Positions 12,291 to 24,386 of a DNA stretch of 64,000 nucleotides are shown here, one piece after another. The stretch comes from Blasia pusilla (Eukaryota; Marchantiophyta; Marchantiopsida; Blasiales): contig CM114271.1 in assembly GCA_050084515.1 (NCBI GenBank), positions 26,660,001 through 26,724,000 of the forward strand, read 5' to 3'. Below the pieces are notes generated by a model, which did not search any database, had not been told where the DNA came from, and saw nothing but the letters and a program-made list of their open reading frames with translations. Made by a program: the position numbers and the translations under genes. Position 1 is the stretch's first letter. Each line of letters begins with the position of its first letter.

Positions 12291-13440
12291 TAAAACTAGT
12301 GTAAGCGATGCATGGATTAAAATTACATCCATTAATTTTAAAAGTTTTATTTTAAATTAATTTCAAAAAAATTTAGTGGCTCAAAAAACAAACAATCCTA
12401 TTGGAGCAAAATTTGCAAAATGAAAGGGCATTCTCCAATAAGAATATTAATACAGATTACGGACTCCTTCTATCCAACCCCGTAACCTAATTTTGAGACA
12501 CCCTACTTCAACATCCGGCCCTACTAGTTAGTATGCCTGTGCTTGAGCAAAAAAAGGTTTTTTTTAATAATTTAGAAATATTTTTCATTTCAAAATCTAA
12601 AAATAAATTTCACTTAAATCTAAAAATAGAAATAACCTTTCACTTTTGTAAATAATTCCACTCTTAGATTAAAATTTAAATATTATCCGACTCCCCTAAA
12701 TAATTTAACCCCTCCATAAAAGTTTAAACAATACTTACTATTGCCTTTCCATTGTTCTCATTAAAATAACATCCACTAACTAAATCATTATTTAATTTTA
12801 ATTAATAAAATTATTTTATTTTTGAATTAAAATTTATTTTATTTTCCCAAAAGATCAAATCTGAATAAACACAGTTTTTTAATAATTAAACTCTTTTAAA
12901 ATTAAAGTTTTATTATAAAAATTCAAATATAGATTTTTTACTAAGATATAATAACATTCCACTCTTCACTCCTTGATTAAAATTTAAATAATACCCCAAT
13001 TTCCTAGATAATTCCAATTTCCATAAAGCTTAAAGAATACCTATATTTTCCCTCTTTTCTTTCCATCAAAATAAATTTATTATTTATTTTCAATAAATAA
13101 GATTATTTTCCTAGTCTATTAAAATTTATTTGATCTTCCCATCAAATATGAATTAAGGAATCTCAGTTTTTTCCTATTATCCCATTGTTTTATCTTATTG
13201 TATAAATATAAAATTCCCATTATATTATTAAAAATAAGATATTGTAAAACACCATTTTTTCATTCAAATTTTATTCTCATTAAAAAAATGTAAAAAAATA
13301 TCACTATTTTATTAGAATATCCCAAATTATATATTATTATACATATTAATATAAATATTCGTACTATTAATTTAGTTATTCCATTAATTATTACATTTAA
13401 AATCTAAAATGCCATCCTATTTTAATAATATAAATAAAAT
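12290..13440. repeat. AT-rich block with an internal ~240-bp direct duplication
   Basis: The block from about 12,656 (TTCCACTCTTAGATTAAAAT) to 12,885 recurs from about 12,957 (TTCCACTCTTCACTCC) to 13,185, an offset of about 301 bp. Shared landmarks in order are TAAAATTTAAATA, CTCCATAAA/TTTCCATAAA, TCATTAAAATAA/CCATCAAAATAA, TTAAAATTTATTT and CTCAGTTTTTT or equivalent. Overall composition is extremely A+T-rich. The block ends abruptly at 13,440, where a GC-rich island begins. Confidence 0.7.
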
Positions 13441-15290
13441 CCAATTGACTTTGAGACCCCTACCGTGAAATGGCGTCCGATTACACCTTTCTCTCCGACG
13501 GGGTTAGAAGCCGAAGTCTTACGGCGTCCTAAATGAGACGCCCTAACGTGGGCGCCACGCGGTAGGAGAAGCGGAGATGTGTGTGGGGATGAACCTTCGC
13601 ACGCCTTAGTGCGTGTCGTGCTTGAGTGCCAGCCCGGATTTGAAAATGTGGTGGACGGAAATGAATAGGTGCAGGATCACGGCACATGCGCGAGTGCGCC
13701 TGAGACGTATTCGCATTCGACGATTTTGACTCCTACGGTACGAGCTCGCTTTCAATGCGAGAATATCAAATCTTGAGCGCAGTGCAGGTTCAGAACTGAA
13801 CATCAAATTGCGGGCGCATATCAGTTACGATACATGTAGCACTTTTCTAAAGCCAGGATGGCATAGGATACCGAATGGACAAATTTAGAATCTGCCACGT
13901 ACCAAATCTTTGGCTCACGACATCTCTGAGGACATCACCGAGTACCCCGACGATACTGCGATTGATGAAAGATGATTGTGATGGAAAACCCATCGGAGCG
14001 AGGGGACTCAAAGAGTCAAAACCTGAAGGCCACTGCGATTGTGAGAACCGGAGCGAGAGACTACTCTAGCAGCCTTTGTGAGCGTTCGTTGGGAATTGCG
14101 ATGCGGCGATGGACCAACTTCGGCAGTGCTCGCGGCGAGCCTTAATGAGGCCCGAACAAGGAAGGATAAAAGTATGTAGAGAGTCCATAGTATATACATA
14201 TGGCCGTTAGATCTCACACTCAAATTATACGACTCGAACACTTGGGCGTGCTCGAGAGGGCGCTCGGGACTTGAAGATGAGAGAGTCTAGGGATATCACC
14301 CGTGGCCGCTAGATCCATGGTGGCGGCGGCCGCTCTGACCTCCGAGGTGCTTTCGTCTTTTCTCTTCTCTTCTATTCTATTAATTATTAGTAATGCCCTG
14401 TCCATCCGTTTCCCCTTCTGTTGAGAGTCGAGACTCGAGAGCGAAGCCCAGCGTACGTTCATGAGTGTGCCACGGTGAACGAGTCGTCGGAGAGAAGAAG
14501 GATAGCGGGGTTTATCGAGAGGGGAGATGTCCCCGTGTACCCCTATCCGTGAATCGATCCGGATTTGCGAAGTACCCTCTGCCCTACGAAACGGTTGGCT
14601 GTTTTGTGCGAATCTACTCGGTCGTTCGTGTACAATGCCTACACGCTACACGTGTCAGGAAGGAAGGAAGGGAGGAAACGAAGAAGGTGTGGTCGGCGAT
14701 CGGATGTGGATTTTCTTGCTCTCTTCGCTTACCCATCAAACAGTATCCATTTTATCCCCTTGCAGGGTTCGTTTTCCCACTAGCAGTTTCCGCCCGTGAC
14801 GCACCACCATTGTCAACCGTCCGTTCATGTAACTCTCCCACGATCACGGAGATGAACGCAGGCCCTCGGTTCCCGCCATTTACGTGACCCGCCTTTTATG
14901 CCAGTTCCGGGATCATTGATGAAGTTCGACGAACTGCTCTTATGAATGTAGCCGACAGTAGCTGCGTTCCACGCTAGGCTTCCCACTTGGGTATACACAC
15001 GTCGGCACGCTGCGTGTGCACCCAAGTTCCACGCGTCACGAGAACTTCAGTCTCTTCCCATTGCCGCAATCCACGCGTCAAACGTCTACTCCACCGTAGC
15101 CCTGTATGGCACGTGTACGAACCCACCGTTCACGTTTCGCACGGTCCCGCGCACATCCCAGTTCATGTTTCAGCACGCGGCTCGATGTTTGGGTCAGGCC
15201 CATTAGGGGGGGTGTCAAGGCCCGGATGGCCCGAGCGTCCACTCTCCTTGGGAAGGAGGCGGGAACTTTGCGAGTAGACTATCCGAAATA
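13440..15290. other. GC-rich island without a recognised gene
   Basis: Base composition switches sharply at both edges. The longest open frames (14,465-14,887 plus and overlapping ones) have no recognisable domain and overlap each other in several frames, as expected of GC-rich non-coding DNA. A short stretch near 13,520 (TACGGCGTCCTAAATGAGAC, then GCCCTAA) resembles 45,505-45,535 in another GC-rich island, so part of the island may be a dispersed repeat. It could also be the promoter or first exon of a gene whose remainder I could not identify. Confidence 0.45.
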
Positions 15291-16859
15291 AAATGAACTA
15301 GTAAAATGTTTTCTCCGGAAATGAAATTATTAATCATGATGACTAGTTTACATGTGTACATGAAAACTACTGAATACCATCTCCGTTTGACATGGGAGAG
15401 AAAGTAAATAATAAATAAATGTGAAGGATATGTGAATAATCTTAATGGAAAAGAAAAAAAAAAAGGGAATGTATGTAAGTGTTGTAAATAGTTTTTAATT
15501 TTTTATTAAAAAAATGTACGTGCACACGACATTAACCTCATGAGATATCAATGAAGCCCGCTCAAATGCAACCATGTCATTTGATCTCCTCGTTGAAATT
15601 TTTTTGCATATTTCTCTGACCAAAAATTGCATTTAGTTAGAAGTTTCAAAATCGAATTGCAATGTAAGTAAAAGGCATTTATAGAAATAGACCACATACA
15701 TACTATTGTGCATTTCTAAATTCGCAGAAACCATAATGGAGTTAAAATGAGATGGCATATGCAACCCTCTTGATGTGTTGGTGCCTTCATCATCACTCAC
15801 CTAAACATCTACAATAGACTTCGCCTCAACCTTAAAGTCGTACTCCTTGGGAATCACGTACAAAACATAGCGTGGGTCCGAGTACATAGTATTTCCAAGT
15901 TTGAATCTCCATTCCATGCCGCTTTACAGACCCACCAAAGTTGATAGTTAGAGCATGCCTCACGGGTTCAAACATACAAATCTAAACCATAAAGGAACTG
16001 AACGTAGAGGTTCTACAAATCCTCTATCACTCATACCAAACATCAAACTTTCGTAGAAATTTATACAGCTCAATCTTACCCATAATTTATGGAATTTTCC
16101 TCTAGCCCCTCATGGACTCATGCACCTTATCCTTATTATCATGTAACAACATGGTGACAACACATCTTTAGCATCAACGAGTCTTATATTCCCACATATC
16201 AATTTGGATGCTTGGACTCTTCCAACAACACCACACACTCGAACATCTAAAGTATTAGATCGTAACGCAATCGTGAGTTTGGAACGTGCTCCACATATCA
16301 CATGGCTTTGCATCAAGAGGGGCACAACCCACTCAAGCAATGGGTTGCAATTTCCATGCAATCATTGGTTCATGTGTATACTTCTTGAATGTGTCTACAC
16401 TGGTGCCCCAACAAGCACTTACTCAAAGTACCTTCAATTTTAGCTTTATTAATTCAGTTGGATTGCCACTATTTATACCCCACAAGCTAATAGCTTTGGT
16501 TATCATGAGTTGGAAATTCCCATCATTTATTTTTATTTTTTTGTTCTTTTCACGTGTCTCCAATCAACCTTGCTTCTTCTTAAATATGAACATACTTCTC
16601 CATTTTTTATCATTGCCAGACCCTCCATGCAATGTAGTTGATATGTCCCCAATTCAAAAAAAAATTTAATCAACTATAACTAGCAACAAATTATCACGTG
16701 CTTGTAATCTAGTTGCACCAATATCTTGAGTCTATGGGAATGCCATCGTGATATAAACATATGAATACAATGCTCATTAACTACTCCATTGTGAGCAATT
16801 CCATTTAAAAAAAAATTTATGTCTAAGTTTATGGATTTCATGCAAAAGGATGAGCCCAA
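15291..16859. other. No recognised gene
   Basis: The stretch is AT-rich with one moderately long chance frame (16,286-16,669 plus, 127 codons, hydrophobic in places), which matches nothing I know. It ends at the LTR-like sequence of Copia copy 2. Confidence 0.4.
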
Positions 16860-17215
16860 CTATGAAGTGGTGAGTGTAGAAAATTGCTAAAAAAACATGA
16901 CTAATGAAATACAACTCACACACATACCACCATAGAGAAACAAATTTTGTAATGAGAGAATGAGTGGGATCTGGTTCCCTTCTCAATTATATAGAATATG
17001 TACAAGAAACCCTAAACCTAACCATAACCATAATCTTAAGTTATATTAATTATGGTTAACTAATCCTGGTTAAGATAATCTTACTTAACTTACTAACACA
17101 GATTAAGCTTTCCTACTTTGTGTGAATATTGGATAGAGCAATTCGCACGTGCAATAAGTTTGACTACAACTTAATCTTAAATATCCCTTGAAGTTCATAT
17201 CGATATTTCTAACAC
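16860..17215 (-). repeat. Putative 3' LTR of Copia copy 2
   Basis: This segment matches 5,890-6,200 of Copia copy 1 along most of its length: AATGAGAGAATGAGTGG, CTTCTCAAT, GTACAAGAAACCCT, TAATTA, TAACACAGATTAAGC and ACTTTGTGTGAATA, in that order. In copy 1 it lies 5' of Gag; here it lies 3' of the RT/RNase H end. That is what two LTRs of a minus-strand element would look like. Exact LTR ends and a target duplication were not defined. Confidence 0.65.
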
Positions 17216-18161
17216 CTAAATAATTTCTAAAAATCCTAATATCATTAATTTGCTAATTTGTGGTTATGTATACAAGGTGAATTTCTCATGCAAGCATTTT
17301 CTCTCTAATAAAGTGGCAATGCCTATCTATATGTTTTGTTCGAGCATGAAACTCATGGTTATTAGCAAGCTTAATACTATTAAAAGTTTTTGCATCTATT
17401 ATACTAGGTATTGAGTTACTAATACCAATTTCAATAAATAATCGTAGAAGGCACATGGCCCTATATGTTCCATTTGTTGCTCCTCTTTACTTAGCTCCTA
17501 TTAAAGATAAAGCAATTGTAGGTTTCTTTTTTGAAGCCCAACTTATATTTATGCTTCCTAAGATGAAGGAATAATCATACATAGAATTTAATTAAATACA
17601 CTTCATGTCCAATTAGCATATGTGAATCCGTGCAACCATAAACTCAAAGAAGTTTCAAATTGAAGCCCAAATTGAAGAGAGAATTTCACATACCATGTAA
17701 TCCTCCTCACAACATTTAGGTGAGATTTATGAGGTTCTTGCATGAACTAGCTCATTGAGCCAATTTTATAGCTTAAGTTTGGACAAGTTATATTCAGATA
17801 GATCAACTTCCAACCATACATATGGATATATTAGAATCTGCAATCAACTCTTCTTCGTCTACTCTTAAATTAATATTTTGGTCTAATGACATAGAGATTA
17901 GATTACAAGCCATTATACAATATTTTGAAAGTATGTGATTCAAGAGTATATTACCGTTATAATAACTATATATTTTCTCCAATCTTGATAAACTTAATAA
18001 CAATGAAGCACTTGAGTTCTCCTAAATCCTTCACATCAAATTCTATCTCTATCTTTAGCTGAACTCGTTGTACCATATCCTCAATACTCATATTAATAAA
18101 ACCATCACCAATATACAATATCCTCTCAAGATATATAGCAAGGAATTAGAATCACAAACCC

Positions 18162-18790
18162 TATTCGCTAAGGGAACGTCGTCCGCATGTGTGATCCTCT
18201 CCCCGAACCCTCTGGATCAACTAACACTACTTGTAATTGTTGCCAACGTGGTCACCGTATCCTCACGTGGTCGACCACCACTACTCCATGCAAACTGCAC
18301 CGATAAATGACTCACCCGGCCTAAAACTCCACCCATGAATCTACATTGGCATATCGAACCACATCCACCCTCTGGTATGAGGGAATCCGGACGCTAGCAC
18401 CTTAACTCCTACACATCCACACACGTCTATGCAAGAGACGTTCTCCTAAGGCTCAACATGAGAAAGATGGCTTGAGAAAGCCATCTCTCTCACTCTTATA
18501 CCCTTGGGAAGAGCCAAAAAGCTCTTCCCCCAAAAATAGCCCTACCAACGGTAGCCTATGTACACAAGTTACCGGATGACCGTTGACTCGGTCAATGGGT
18601 CACCTGACAGACTAAAACCAAAATAGGGCAATCTCCATAAATAACGTTCCCAACACAACGGACCTGTCGCCAACCTCATCCGACATCTCGTGACGAAGTT
18701 ACACCTAAAAACCCGTTGACTCTCCATGTCGTCAATGTGATAGAACTCTACTTACGTCAAAGTAAGATGTGACAATAGCCCTTGGCTCTA
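18162..18790 (-). mobile_element. LTR-like insertion within Copia copy 2
   Basis: Copia copy 1 reads continuously from AGAATCACATATCCTAAAGC near 3,182. Copy 2 matches up to AGAATCACAAACCC (about 18,160) and resumes at about 18,805 (CCCAACTTT). The inserted ~630 bp is visibly richer in GC. Its right part matches 10,845-10,975. On the minus strand it begins TGTCACATCTTAC, a typical LTR start. I could not find a clean target duplication, so it may be a solo LTR or a fragment. Confidence 0.6.
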
Positions 18791-20846
18791 GCCTAGGCTA
18801 CCAACCCAACTTTGTATTTCCTAACAATACCATCTTGATTACGCTTGCTTGACCTTGTAAATCGATGTGGAACCAATAGCTTTCTTATGAAAAGGTATAT
18901 CAACAAGCTCTTCCTCTATAACTTTAATCTATTTCACCTTGTATGCAACTTCTTCAAGATAACTAAATTCTTGTTCTTAAAAGAAAATCATCATATATAT
19001 GGATAATCTATTGCAAGAAATCCTTAATTTATGAGTCTATAAACATAATATGTGACTTTAATTGTTCTACGAAGTTGTTTCTTAGAGGTAGATGCCTCTA
19101 ACAGTTGACTTGAGGTGTAACTAGTGTTAAGAGAACAAATAGGTACTCTTCCCAACCATGAATTGACATATTTAATTGAAGAGTGTAGGACCTCTCCTGC
19201 CCCTGTACTAGTACATGGGAATATATAAGCAATATTTGCTAGTTTATAATCATATTTTTCCCCTCAACAAATATATTTAGAGGTAGAAGGGATTCAGATG
19301 GAGCATATCATAACTTTGGAAAATAATATTGCGACTAATAATAAGGTGTCTATAAGATGGAATGTAGCAATGATATCCCTTACTTTCATTTGCGTAGCCA
19401 ATGAAGATATATCCCTCAGACTTTGGAATCTAATTTGTGATGTTTATGAGAAGGAAGATGAGGATAACAAATACAAACAAAGACTTCCAAGAATGAGAAA
19501 TCGAATTTACTTCGTGCGAAGACTTTGAATGGAGCCTTATTTTGAACTCTTCTTATTGGACTTCGGTTGATTAACAAGACCTCACTCTTTACAACCTATG
19601 CCCAATAAACCTTAAGTATGTTCATCTTATTCTATTGCCTATGTGTATTTAATTCTATCACTTACAAGAGTGACAACATGAAAGCCCCCTTCAAGATAAA
19701 GCTTGCTTAAATACTTAGGCTATATTGTGATGATTTACACATATTATTATGGATCAACTCCAATATATCTTAAATGCTCTTTTACTTTGCTTCAAAAATA
19801 GAAATCTAGCTTGTTTTTCAACTTGGATAGCAAGGCATATCTCTAACATAGTAGGTTTTGATAATTAACAAAGTCTTATTAATATATTAGAGGATGAAAG
19901 ACTATTTAGTCTTGAAAGATTCATATGCCCAATTCTATTATGCCACACACCAAGATCTGTGACTTGTTGGCTAACCGTCGTAATCACTCAATTTTTATAC
20001 TACTAAGTCTTATCTATCCAACTAATTAGGATTTTATATAGGAGGAGGAAAACCCTATTCCCATGGATAAATTTTCTCAAGAATTCCTTTGATACGTCAG
20101 ACCATGAAGTTATTGCTAACACCATTAGGTCTACTTTGATGACTAGCCTTATAGTTTCCTTAACCTTGGCTAGTTTGAGCATATATTAATGTTTGAATCT
20201 CTAGCATAGAAATTTATAGTTTAAATGTTATGCTAGATCTTGTTCCTTTGGGTGTTATAGTCTGGTCATCAATTGTTTCAATGAACCAACCATCTTTGTT
20301 AAATTTTATTTGATAATTGGATTCTATTATTTGTCTTTCAAAGATTAAATTTATTGTAATGGTAGGAATATAGTAAACATTTCCAAGAGCACAAAAATCA
20401 TTTGATACTTTTGGAACTTTACCGCTATGCATGATATGATGTTGTGTATCATCTCTTGCGAGCTTATTGCTAGGTCTTTCATTGGCTTCATTCTATTGAA
20501 CCATTTAGCTTGCGAGGTCATGCATGTGATTAGATGCATCAGAATCGATGTACCGATCTTCTATAGAGTCTTTCTTGACCACATTCCTCCCGTGTGATAA
20601 ATCATAGCCAAAAGATGCTAAGTTTGTGATTTTATTTTTTTTATATTGCACCTGGTGTTGCTGTTCCACATAGTTTTGTTGTTGTAAGACTCTTGTTCTC
20701 ATATCTAATATCTACCTTCTTGAACCAAAACTATGCATAGTGATCCTTCATCTCACAATACTTGCAAGGTTGAGGGACCCTATAATGGTGATCTTGATCC
20801 CAATATTTTGCCATCATCACATGTAATTGTGTTTGATATTAATTTA

Positions 20847-20956
20847 TAAGATTGCATGTGGAAAAAGTTCGTATCCATGGACATGCCCAAGTCTGTGGGC
20901 TTACCTCCATCCGTGTTCGTCTTAGGGACGGACTTGTTCGTTTTTATGCAACCATG
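20847..20956. mobile_element. hAT-type MITE, copy C (110 bp, internally deleted)
   Basis: The element begins TAAGATTGCATGTGG and ends TTATGCAACCATG, the same ends as copies A and B, with most of the interior missing. The flanks are TTAATTTA (20,839-20,846) and TTGGTTTA (20,957-20,964), an 8-bp duplication with two later changes. Copia copy 1 has the uninterrupted site at 5,052-5,059 with a single TTGGTTTA. This proves the insertion boundaries and shows the MITE jumped after the two Copia copies had separated. Confidence 0.9.
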
Positions 20957-21469
20957 TTGGTTTAGAGTTGACTGAGTGAAGTTTTGTTAAATGTCTCTTC
21001 CTCCATATCTTTGATATTTACCATGATCACGAAAGCTTCTACATGACCTCTATCTTTATTGGATGTCATATTTGCAAATAGAGCATTCTCTTGTATATTA
21101 GGCAAGCTATTGATGTTGACTAGGCGCATCTCCTCACTAATTCACAATAGGACTAACTTTGAAAAGGTTGGATAATTCTATCTCATAAAGATAGAGCTTT
21201 CAAAAGATTTGTTAGCAGTTGGAAAGACCTTGAAGACTAAAGATAATTAACTCATCTTCTATAGTTATTGCAATGCTATTCAATTGATCAACAATATGCA
21301 TGTCTAATATTCAAAAAATATTATTGATGCTTTGTGATCCTTTCTTTATTCCATTTAATTTTGTTGCAATTGAAGCTTTTCGGCCTTTGAAGATAGTCAT
21401 AGCAACTTCTCCAACACATCAGAGATCTCCTTCGAAATCTGAAAATCTTGAATGGGACCAATCATTGAC

Positions 21470-21985
21470 AAGTTATGGTCCAAAATATAATAAAACCCCA
21501 AACGCTAGTCACGTTCTAAATCCGGTTCTCAACCTCTTTGGTGATCACTTTTCCTAGACTCGACCCCTCTCAAATCTTGGTTTATGTTTGGTTCACGTTT
21601 CCTTAATCACGACCATAAACGCAAGAAGCACTCAACCTTATTTGCATCTTATTTCTTGTATTTCTTTCAAGAGACCTCTCCAATACACAACCATCCTAGT
21701 GTGAGTCTATTAGAGTTTTGATGTTCTTCCTGGGTACACGTTTGGATATGAGGGTCGCAACACTCACCCCTCTTTAGAGATTGATGCCCTTATCAACGCA
21801 AACCTTCTAGTGCTTAGGACCATAACTCGGGGAGTTGGAAGGATGAACGACTCAGACTAGATGAACGTGAGTGTGTTTGGATGTAGATAAACAATGTAAG
21901 AGTGTTCTATTGAACATACGCTTCCGTAACACTTGAGATTGACATTCAAGAGGAGTAGGCGCACGACAATAACGCTCTAAAGCAA
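21470..21985. mobile_element. Right part of the transposon with long terminal inverted repeats
   Basis: Positions 21,470-21,770 are a direct diverged copy of 7,385-7,694. Positions 21,840-21,981 are an inverted copy of about 6,655-6,790 and end in GGCGCACGACAATAA, the complement of the left end. This copy therefore keeps the right terminus and lacks the left one, the mirror image of the truncation at 6.7-7.7 kb. No transposase is visible. Confidence 0.65.
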
Positions 21986-23285
21986 ATAGATGGAGCCTAG
22001 CATGCCAAAACATTTGCTCCATTGTCGATATAAGAGTTATCCATGGTGATTAATCCTTGCTAGCCCTTCTTAATTACCATTGAAATCCATATCACTTTTT
22101 GGTTATAAGAGAAAAGAAAGCCACCACAACTAAAAACTGCATTGCATGGTTATTGAATTTAATGCATCAAGCAATTGACACATAGATTGGTCCTTGCTAG
22201 AACAAAAAAACTATTTGAATTCAAGCAACAATTTCTACCATTTCTAGAGCAAATAGAAATGAATTTCAAGAGTGAGTCCATTTAGTAACTCTAGGATTTC
22301 ATTTCCCAATCCATCTCCACGGAGCTCCAACAATAAATCAAACAAAGGAAGTCAAAGAAAACTCACATCCAATTGGACGCTCTGATTGTCTCCATCTCAA
22401 TTGGAGCTATCCTTCCACGCAGGTTGGTACTCTTAAGCCATTTGTAGCTATTGTTACCATGCTGGTTGATGTTGGTTTCTGCTTCACCTCTTCAAATATG
22501 CAATACGTAAATCCATCTATGCCATTAAATTTTAGTCCTAAATGGGGAAATGGCAAAAACTAATATATCTCAATACAAGTATGTAGACGTGGCACAACAA
22601 ATTCAATTTTTTCTTGACAAAATAAGCCTTCCAATTGTGGCCATCCCTCTTATTTGCCATACAGTGACATTCTGACGAGCTACCCTTTTTGAGTATGATG
22701 AAAATCATGCTTGGAGAGTCTTGGATGGCTAGTACCACCCTATTTGGGGAGTCTTCTATACCCCCTATTATCCATGGTATATGAAAAATCTTGAGGATCT
22801 AAGGAGGTTGCCCAGAATTAAGGTAAAGGAACATCTTTCAGGTGGTTTTGAATATTTTTGTTTCGCAAAGTAGTGAATAAATTAGAAACTAGAATTTATC
22901 TTAAGGTTATCTTGAGCATAAAAAGCAAAAAAAATGGAAATTTTATAATATAAATGAAATTATAAATTAAATATATATCAGCATTTCAGAGTACCCTTCG
23001 ATTTTCAAACACCTCACCTCGTGACGCTTTTAATTTTTTTGCAATTTTAGTCAATGTTCTTGACTTATTAGAATCGATTTTGGGGGCAACCAAGTAAGGC
23101 GTCGAATTAAGATCTCGATTCAAATTAGGGATGTGATGTGTTTGGGATAGGTTAAAATCGGACAATCCAAATCCAAATGATCTATCAATAAATTTTTCAT
23201 CATATTCATAAATGATTTAAAAATGTTTCTTTAAAGAGAAATAAAATGATCATAAATCATTTAAATAGAAACTATATTAATTTAA
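21986..23285. other. No recognised gene
   Basis: This is AT-rich intergenic DNA with short chance frames only. It ends in a sharp transition to GC-rich sequence at about 23,290. Confidence 0.4.
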
Positions 23286-23289
23286 CATA

Positions 23290-24386
23290 AAAAATGAAAA
23301 CGCGCTCCGAATTTATTCCCGGGAAAACCTTGCTTATCACGATTTCTGTGTGGGAGGCCGACAAGCATGTCCATAGCGACCCGATTAGTACCAAGAGCAC
23401 GGACTTTAACGTGTCCGAATGTGAGCCTTCCCGAGAAAGCATTGGTCCTTTCGTACCATCGTCTCAACTAATAAGCGAATTGGAGTGCACACTGCACAGT
23501 CCAGCGGGTCTCTCGGAGTCCCCCCACGCAAGACCGTGTGGCGAACGCACCTCACCTGACGAGTGATGAATGAGTGCTGCCGCAACCGATTGTGCGGAAG
23601 GCGGTTCCTTCCTAAGCGCTAGCTAACTAATGACGATTGACGGTCGCGCGCAGTTGGCAGCAAGCCTAAACTTTGGCGGCGGGCGGCTGAGCTTGGTTCT
23701 GCCGGAAGTCGAGTTTACTCTTCCTGGCAACGCGAACAAGGCTGACGCGGGCCTGACGTGCCCTCAGTTGTCTCGTAGAAGTCGGGCCGGGCAGACGGAA
23801 TAAACTTTCTGGACCTGCCGCTCGCTCCCCCGTCCCTGCTCACACGTCACTATAAAGGCCGCACCTACACCGCCAGCCGTAGCAGTTACACATAGGACTA
23901 CGCAAGTGACGCCGGTCTTCTGGAGTCTCGGTGCCCTGCACTGAATATCGTCCATCGCCAACTTGTCGTACTGGGAAACTGAAACTAGACGCTCCCCCCC
24001 GCCTGGACTAGAAAGAAGTCCGCTACATCCTGCCATCAACAACCTGCCTCCATACATTCCCCTGCCGCCTCCCTAGGATTTTTCCCCTAACCACCTAGTC
24101 GAGTACAGACAGTATCGGCGGAGGGAAAAGTGAATCCATTCGGAGAATCGCACTGTAGTTGTCTCTGATGTCCTGGCTTTCGGTACGGTTCTCGTCGCTC
24201 CTCGCGCTACGGCGGCCGTTCTCTGGACATTTGCGTCGCTCTGGTATAACATCCGTCCGCTTGGCGAGGTGTGTACGAGTTGGGTACGCCTGAAGCGTTT
24301 CTACAGATCTACTGCACCGGCGGAGCGATTGCGCATGCAGACAGCGAACTTGGGTCGGATTAGGGTGAAGGAACGAGAGGCTTCTT
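23290..24386 (+). promoter_or_regulatory. GC-rich upstream region of the TIGR01589 gene
   Basis: This GC-rich stretch precedes the first proposed coding exon at 24,387. A TATA-like CTATAAAGG occurs at 23,850-23,858 just after CACACGTCAC, which could place transcription start near 23,885 with a long 5' leader. Overlapping open frames in this stretch (23,294-23,566 plus, 24,057-23,764 minus) have no recognisable domains. The promoter assignment is inference from position and the TATA-like box only. Confidence 0.4.

Larger units (their letters stand above)
17216..21470 (-). mobile_element. Degenerate Ty1/Copia retrotransposon, copy 2 (body)
   Basis: Reading right to left on the minus strand, a Gag relic (about 21,200-21,050) is followed by the aspartic protease box YIDSDASNHM (20,702-20,505, where the family normally has DSGAS). 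Next comes the pre-integrase frame LGNVYYIPTITINLIFERQI (20,432-20,214), then integrase relics near 19.3-19.9 kb. The end of the RT lies near 18,030-17,980 and RNase H territory continues down to 17.2 kb. Stops and frameshifts occur throughout, so the copy is dead. It is collinear with copy 1 and carries two younger insertions: a LTR-like block at 18,162-18,790 and a short MITE at 20,847-20,956. It is cut off at about 21,470 by the inverted-repeat transposon fragment. Confidence 0.85.

Noticed and set aside
14465-14887. 140-codon open frame in the first GC-rich island
   Set aside because: Two other frames on the same strand are open over the same bases and no domain is visible; stop codons are rare by composition.
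23294-23566. 90-codon open frame at the start of the TIGR01589 island
   Set aside because: No recognisable motif, and a minus-strand frame is open over most of it.
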